A stretch of 64,000 bases of DNA from Pseudoalteromonas rubra (GTDB lineage: Bacteria > Pseudomonadota > Gammaproteobacteria > Enterobacterales > Alteromonadaceae). The notes beneath the pieces were generated by a model. That model had not been told where the DNA came from, ran no database searches, and saw nothing but the letters and a program-made list of their open reading frames with translations. The translations under genes and the position numbers were made by a program. The stretch covers positions 404,501 through 468,500 of the forward strand of contig NZ_CP045429.1 of NCBI RefSeq assembly GCF_005886805.2, written 5' to 3'. Shown in pieces: positions 60,691-64,000 of the stretch (position 1 is the stretch's first letter; each line of letters starts with the position of its first letter).

Positions 60691-61143
60691 TCAAGAGGCT
60701 TTTAATTGCTCACTTTGTGACCCTTCTCCTTTGAACAGGCCGCTTTCTCCTTCAACATAATCACTTGGCGGGGCATCGTGTGTTTGCTCATTGGCACGAC
60801 GTTTCTCGCCTCGCATGTGTAATGAAGCGTGGAGTTGCTCGGTGGTCTCTTTCGAGAAGAAAGGTTCACTTGGCGCTGATTTTTCCTGGCTAAGGAGCTG
60901 TTTACCGTCTTCAAAGTGACGGTTCAGCAGGGTGTAGTTTTCTTCCAGTTTAGCCATCAGCTTTTTGCTGTCTGCAAGATGATCGCTGACATCCTGACGA
61001 TACTGTTCCAGTGCATGCTGTGCTTCTTGCGCTTTTTGTTCCAGCTCGTCGTGCTTGAAGCGTTTTTTAGTCAATTGCGTACCGGCAATAAATGCGGCCA
61101 CTGCAACGAGTACAAGGATCCCGAACCAGGCGATTGTCGTCAT
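60691..61143 (-). CDS. zapG: Z-ring associated protein ZapG (YhcB)
   Basis: A 150-residue DUF1043 protein: one N-terminal membrane helix (~5-25), then a charged coiled coil (KRFKHDELEQKAQEAQHALEQYRQDVSDHLADSKKLMAKLEENYTLLNRHFEDGKQLL) and a disordered tail. YhcB/ZapG acts in cell envelope growth and division. The coiled coil and the YxxLxxHF pattern match the family. It is upstream of degQ and divergent from zapE, the usual arrangement. Confidence 0.9.
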   Translation of the reverse strand: MTTIAWFGILVLVAVAAFIAGTQLTKKRFKHDELEQKAQEAQHALEQYRQDVSDHLADSKKLMAKLEENYTLLNRHFEDGKQLLSQEKSAPSEPFFSKETTEQLHASLHMRGEKRRANEQTHDAPPSDYVEGESGLFKGEGSQSEQLKAS

Positions 61144-61283
61144 AAAATACTCCTGTTGATGATGCGACTAAGTGGCGCACCGAATGCAAAAAAATAATCG
61201 ACTTAGATAGCTTAAATATACGCTGAGTTTCGATGCGTGTTAATATAGCGGGCAAATAAAACTGCTCTTCGACAATAAAAAAG

Positions 61284-62381
61284 ATGATGACGCCCTGGGA
61301 AAAGTACCAACAAGACTTACAGCGTGATGATTTTCACCACGACAGCGCGCAGGAAAATGCCGTCCGGCACCTGCAAAGACTTTATGATGATCTGGTCAAT
61401 CAGGTGCCGGTCAAAAAAAGCCTGCTGGGCAGCCTGTTTGGACTGAAAAAGACACAACAGCCCAAAGTCAAAGGGTTATATTTCTGGGGCGGCGTAGGGC
61501 GCGGGAAAACCTATCTGGTTGATACGTTTTATGAGGCTTTACCGACTGAGCGCAAGATGCGGGTCCATTTTCACCGCTTTATGCATCGTGTTCATGATGA
61601 ACTTAAGAAACTCAAAGAAGTGAAAAACCCACTTGAAGTGGTGGCAGACATTTTTAAAGCTGAAACCGATATCATCTGTTTCGATGAGTTTTTTGTTCAG
61701 GACATTACCGATGCCATGTTGCTCGGTGGCTTAATGGAAGCGCTGTTTGAGCGTGGTATTGTGCTGGTTGCGACGTCCAATATCATTCCTGATGAGCTGT
61801 ACCGCAATGGCTTGCAACGTGCACGCTTTTTACCGGCAATTGCGCTGGTGAATGAGAATACGGAAGTGGTCAATGTGGATTCGGGGATCGATTACCGTTT
61901 GCGAACCCTGGAGCAAGCCGAAATCTTTCACAGTCCGCTGGGTAAAGAAGCCGACGATAACCTGTTTGAGTATTTCGATAAATTGTCGCCTGAACCAGGC
62001 AAACTGGACGAGCCGATTGAGATTGAAGGGCGTCTGATCCAGACCCGTAAAGTGTCTGATTGCATTGTGATGTTCGATTTTAGTGCGCTGTGCGAAACGG
62101 CGCGCTCTCAGGTGGATTATATGGAGATCAGTCGCCTGTATAACACCGTTATCTTGTCTGATGTTAAACAGATGGGGCAGAACAACGATGATGCGGCAAG
62201 GCGTTTTATTGCGCTGGTGGATGAATTCTATGAGCGCAACGTGACGCTGATTATTTCTGCAGAGGCACCCATCACAGAATTATACACCGACGGAACACTG
62301 AACTTTGAGTTTAAGCGTTGCATCAGCCGTTTACAGGAAATGCAATCGCTGGAGTATCTCGCCCGCGAGCACCTTGCTTAA
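61284..62381 (+). CDS. zapE: Cell division ATPase ZapE
   Basis: A 365-residue AFG1-type AAA+ ATPase. Walker A is GGVGRGKTYLVD near 70-81, Walker B IICFDEFFVQDI, and RVHFHRFMHRVH is the family motif. ZapE associates with the Z ring under stress conditions. It is divergent from zapG and lies upstream of rplM. Confidence 0.94.
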   Translation: MMTPWEKYQQDLQRDDFHHDSAQENAVRHLQRLYDDLVNQVPVKKSLLGSLFGLKKTQQPKVKGLYFWGGVGRGKTYLVDTFYEALPTERKMRVHFHRFMHRVHDELKKLKEVKNPLEVVADIFKAETDIICFDEFFVQDITDAMLLGGLMEALFERGIVLVATSNIIPDELYRNGLQRARFLPAIALVNENTEVVNVDSGIDYRLRTLEQAEIFHSPLGKEADDNLFEYFDKLSPEPGKLDEPIEIEGRLIQTRKVSDCIVMFDFSALCETARSQVDYMEISRLYNTVILSDVKQMGQNNDDAARRFIALVDEFYERNVTLIISAEAPITELYTDGTLNFEFKRCISRLQEMQSLEYLAREHLA

Positions 62382-62418
62382 GGCCCTAATACCGTGAGGT
62401 TCACACTCATTTCAGAGA

Positions 62419-62449
62419 ATGGCATGTTTTTTGTGGAAAAAACAGCCAT
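62419..62449. repeat. Long near-perfect inverted repeat between zapE and rplM
   Basis: ATGGC, GTTTTTT, loop GTGG, AAAAAAC and GCCAT form a symmetric stem of 12 pairs with a 2:1 internal bulge. It may terminate zapE or act upstream of the rplM promoter, whose -10 lies 28 nt further on. Confidence 0.5.
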
Positions 62450-62473
62450 CCCCTAGCATCGTGGCAAAACCCT

Positions 62474-62482
62474 TGCTATAAT
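62474..62482 (+). promoter_or_regulatory. Extended -10 promoter of rplM-rpsI
   Basis: TGCTATAAT gives a perfect -10 hexamer with the TGn extension, which compensates for the lack of a good -35. Transcription would start near 62489 and give a leader of about 150 nt. Confidence 0.7.
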
Positions 62483-62489
62483 CCGCGGC

Positions 62490-62641
62490 CTGCCACGTTG
62501 CGTTACTATTGCCCTCGTCGGCTTAGCCACTGACTTGAGCGGCAAAAAAGTCTTAAACTCGAAGGGGTTAAAGCACCAAAAAGTAGAGCGGTAGTCATTC
62601 GGACTACCTGTGGTTTTAACTGAAAACTTTGGATTTTTATA
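62490..62641 (+). promoter_or_regulatory. Structured rplM leader, possible L13 autoregulatory element
   Basis: The leader contains a perfect 7-bp hairpin GGTAGTC / GACTACC (62590-62608) with a 5-nt loop, about 33 nt before the rplM ATG, and a GGCTTAGCC element upstream. E. coli L13 represses its own operon through a leader structure; equivalence here is inference. The start site has only a weak Shine-Dalgarno (GGAT). Confidence 0.45.
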
Positions 62642-63070
62642 ATGAAAACGTTTGTTGCTAAACCAGAAACTGTAAAACGTGACTGGTACGTAGTTGACGC
62701 TGAAGGTAAAACTTTAGGTCGCATTGCTACTGAAATCGCTTCTCGCCTACGCGGTAAGCATAAAGCTGAGTACACTCCACATGTTGACACTGGTGATTAC
62801 ATCATCGTTATCAACGCTGAGAAAGTTACTGTAACTGGTAACAAAGCTCAGGACAAAATGTACTATGCACACTCTGGTTACCCAGGTGGCCTTAAATCTG
62901 TAAACTTCGAAAAACTTCAAGCTAAAAAGCCTGAAATGATCATCGAAAAAGCAGTTAAAGGCATGTTACCTCGCGGTCCTCTGGGTCGTGAAATGTTCCG
63001 TAAACTGAAAGTTTACGCTGGTAACGAGCATAACCACGCGGCTCAACAGCCTCAGGTTCTAGACATTTAA
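62642..63070 (+). CDS. rplM: Large-subunit ribosomal protein L13 (uL13)
   Basis: A 142-residue protein with the family start [68 protein letters not shown]. It is the standard length and binds 23S rRNA early in 50S assembly. Codon use is strongly biased as in highly expressed genes. It is 12 nt from rpsI. Confidence 0.99.
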   Translation: MKTFVAKPETVKRDWYVVDAEGKTLGRIATEIASRLRGKHKAEYTPHVDTGDYIIVINAEKVTVTGNKAQDKMYYAHSGYPGGLKSVNFEKLQAKKPEMIIEKAVKGMLPRGPLGREMFRKLKVYAGNEHNHAAQQPQVLDI

Positions 63071-63082
63071 GGAGCACTACTC

Positions 63083-63472
63083 ATGGCAAATCAATACTAC
63101 GGTACAGGTCGTCGTAAAAGTTCAAGTGCTCGCGTATTCCTACGCCCAGGCACTGGCAACATCGTAATTAATCAGCGTTCTATCGAAGAGTACTTCGGTC
63201 GTGAAACTTCTCGCATGGTTGTTCGTCAGCCTCTAGAGCTAGTTGAAATGACAGAAAAGTTTGACCTATACATCACTGTTGCAGGTGGTGGTATGACTGG
63301 TCAAGCTGGTGCTATCCGTCACGGTATCACTCGTGCACTAATGGAGTTTGACGAGTCACTACGTCCTTCTCTACGTAAAGCTGGCTTTGTTACTCGCGAT
63401 GCTCGTCAAGTTGAGCGTAAGAAAGTTGGTCTTAAGAAAGCACGTAAGAAGACTCAGTTCTCAAAACGTTAA
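63083..63472 (+). CDS. rpsI: Small-subunit ribosomal protein S9 (uS9)
   Basis: A 129-residue S9 whose basic C-terminal tail ([17 protein letters not shown]) reaches the ribosomal P site. The N-terminus [25 protein letters not shown] is typical. An AAGGAGC ribosome binding site precedes the ATG. It ends at a strong terminator. Confidence 0.99.
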   Translation: MANQYYGTGRRKSSSARVFLRPGTGNIVINQRSIEEYFGRETSRMVVRQPLELVEMTEKFDLYITVAGGGMTGQAGAIRHGITRALMEFDESLRPSLRKAGFVTRDARQVERKKVGLKKARKKTQFSKR

Positions 63473-63493
63473 TTTATTACGTTTCAGAATTGC

Positions 63494-63521
63494 AAAAACC
63501 CAGCCTCGTGCTGGGTTTTTT
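63494..63521 (+). terminator. Terminator of rplM-rpsI
   Basis: AAAACCCAGC and GCTGGGTTTT pair around a CTCGT loop, then a T run follows. Confidence 0.92.
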
Positions 63522-63976
63522 GTTTTTTGCAGTCATAAATCTTCGCAATTTTTGCTGTCCATTTTCCTTCTCAATGCCACGTTTAATCCTTCGGCCAAAT
63601 TTATGGTCAAAAAAGTTCAATAATTATAATAATTAGTCGAGTTCGGACGATATCTCAGCGCATTTTTTTGCTACAATTGCGGGGCAAGTAATGAGTCGCG
63701 AAAACACTGGTTAAATTTTGATAGCTCGCCTGCTGAGCTTGATCTTAGTCAGTGAAAGGTCGCGTATGACGTTTTACCATAGTAAATCGGCTTCATGCTC
63801 GAAGTAACCAATCCCCTAATATTCGTGGGTTTATTCGGGCATGGTGCTGGAATAACCTTGTTTTAATCAAGGGATTTATTTATGATCGCGTCTATTTTGT
63901 AGTTTCTTAAAATTAACCTGCTGTAACTGATGTTCTCAATATAGCAAGTGTTGAGATTCATAGTGGAGATAAGTGG
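63522..63976 (+). promoter_or_regulatory. Long leader of petA with promoter and mini-ORFs
   Basis: There is no ordinary gene. TGCTACAAT (63669-63677) is an extended -10, giving a leader near 290 nt. Within it are three mini-ORFs with Shine-Dalgarno-like sequences: 63691-63714 (7 codons), 63766-63807 (13 codons) and 63882-63902 (6 codons, after AAGGGA). A CCTTG...CAAGG hairpin lies near 63856-63872. The stretch 63522-63660 is AT-rich with no visible element. Confidence 0.45.
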
Positions 63977-64000
63977 ATGAGCAATGCGCCTGTAGACAAC
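63977..64000 (+). CDS. petA: Ubiquinol-cytochrome c reductase iron-sulfur subunit, first codons only
   Basis: An ATG after GGAG (8-nt spacing) opens the frame MSNAPVDN, which runs off the window. The gene following rpsI in this group is petA (Rieske iron-sulfur protein of the bc1 complex), and its N-terminus commonly reads MSNAPVD before a twin-arginine signal. Eight residues cannot prove this. Confidence 0.6.

Overview
The window is a gammaproteobacterial chromosome segment, most likely from a marine Alteromonadales organism (Pseudoalteromonas or a close relative). The evidence is the rRNA type, the gene order (uvrA-yajR-ssb, mreBCD-maf-rng-yhdP-nit-tldD, ptsO-rapZ-ptsN-hpf-rpoN-lptBAC-kdsCD-yrbG facing mlaFEDCB-ibaG-murA, and degS/degQ-zapG-zapE-rplM-rpsI-petA) and the moderate GC content. 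Almost everything is core genome. I see no phage, insertion sequence, CRISPR array or tRNA gene.

Layout. 1-3205: the 3' part of an rRNA operon (23S missing its first ~106 nt, then two non-identical 5S genes and a strong terminator). 3206-3646: gene-free. 3647-16027: a mixed set comprising a TRIC-type channel, comM, an orphan OmpR-type regulator, a large secreted S9 peptidase, a receiver-EAL protein, a membrane M50 peptidase, AtoE- and AEC-type transporters, yacL, a 2OG-Fe(II) oxygenase and a hotdog thioesterase. 16049-23145: a membrane protein of unknown role, uvrA under a perfect LexA box, a solute-binding protein, yajR and ssb. 23182-30666: the most accessory-looking stretch, with a secreted serine hydrolase, a permease-prefix-like membrane protein and a PadR repressor (one minus-strand unit), a degenerate EAL protein at the csrD/mshH position, a PLP desulfhydrase-type enzyme, and a periplasmic coiled-coil/PEGA/FGE-fold protein. 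The MSHA pilus locus that sits between ssb/mshH and mreB in Vibrio is absent here.

30807-41488: a tightly packed plus-strand operon for cell shape and envelope, with several start/stop overlaps (mreBCD, maf, rng, yhdP, nit-type hydrolase, tldD). It is followed by darP, pmbA (TldD's partner) and mgtE. 45162-52913: a minus-strand run of nitrogen-PTS, RNase adaptor, hibernation factor, sigma-54, LPS transport and Kdo synthesis genes. 53143-57801: the divergent Mla phospholipid-transport operon ending in ibaG and murA. 57871-60579: the two HtrA proteases degS and degQ. The end holds zapG, zapE, the rplM-rpsI operon and the first codons of petA behind a long untranslated leader.

The window is mainly an envelope-biogenesis and stress neighbourhood: elongasome (MreBCD), LPS (Kdo, LptABC), lipid asymmetry (Mla, YhdP), peptidoglycan precursor (MurA), periplasmic proteolysis (DegS, DegQ) and division (ZapE, ZapG). 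The most unusual signals are a canonical intrinsic-terminator structure inside the ptsN reading frame, the PadR/prefix-domain/hydrolase unit with twin palindromes in its promoter, tandem 5S genes with compensatory helix changes, and a mini-ORF-rich petA leader.
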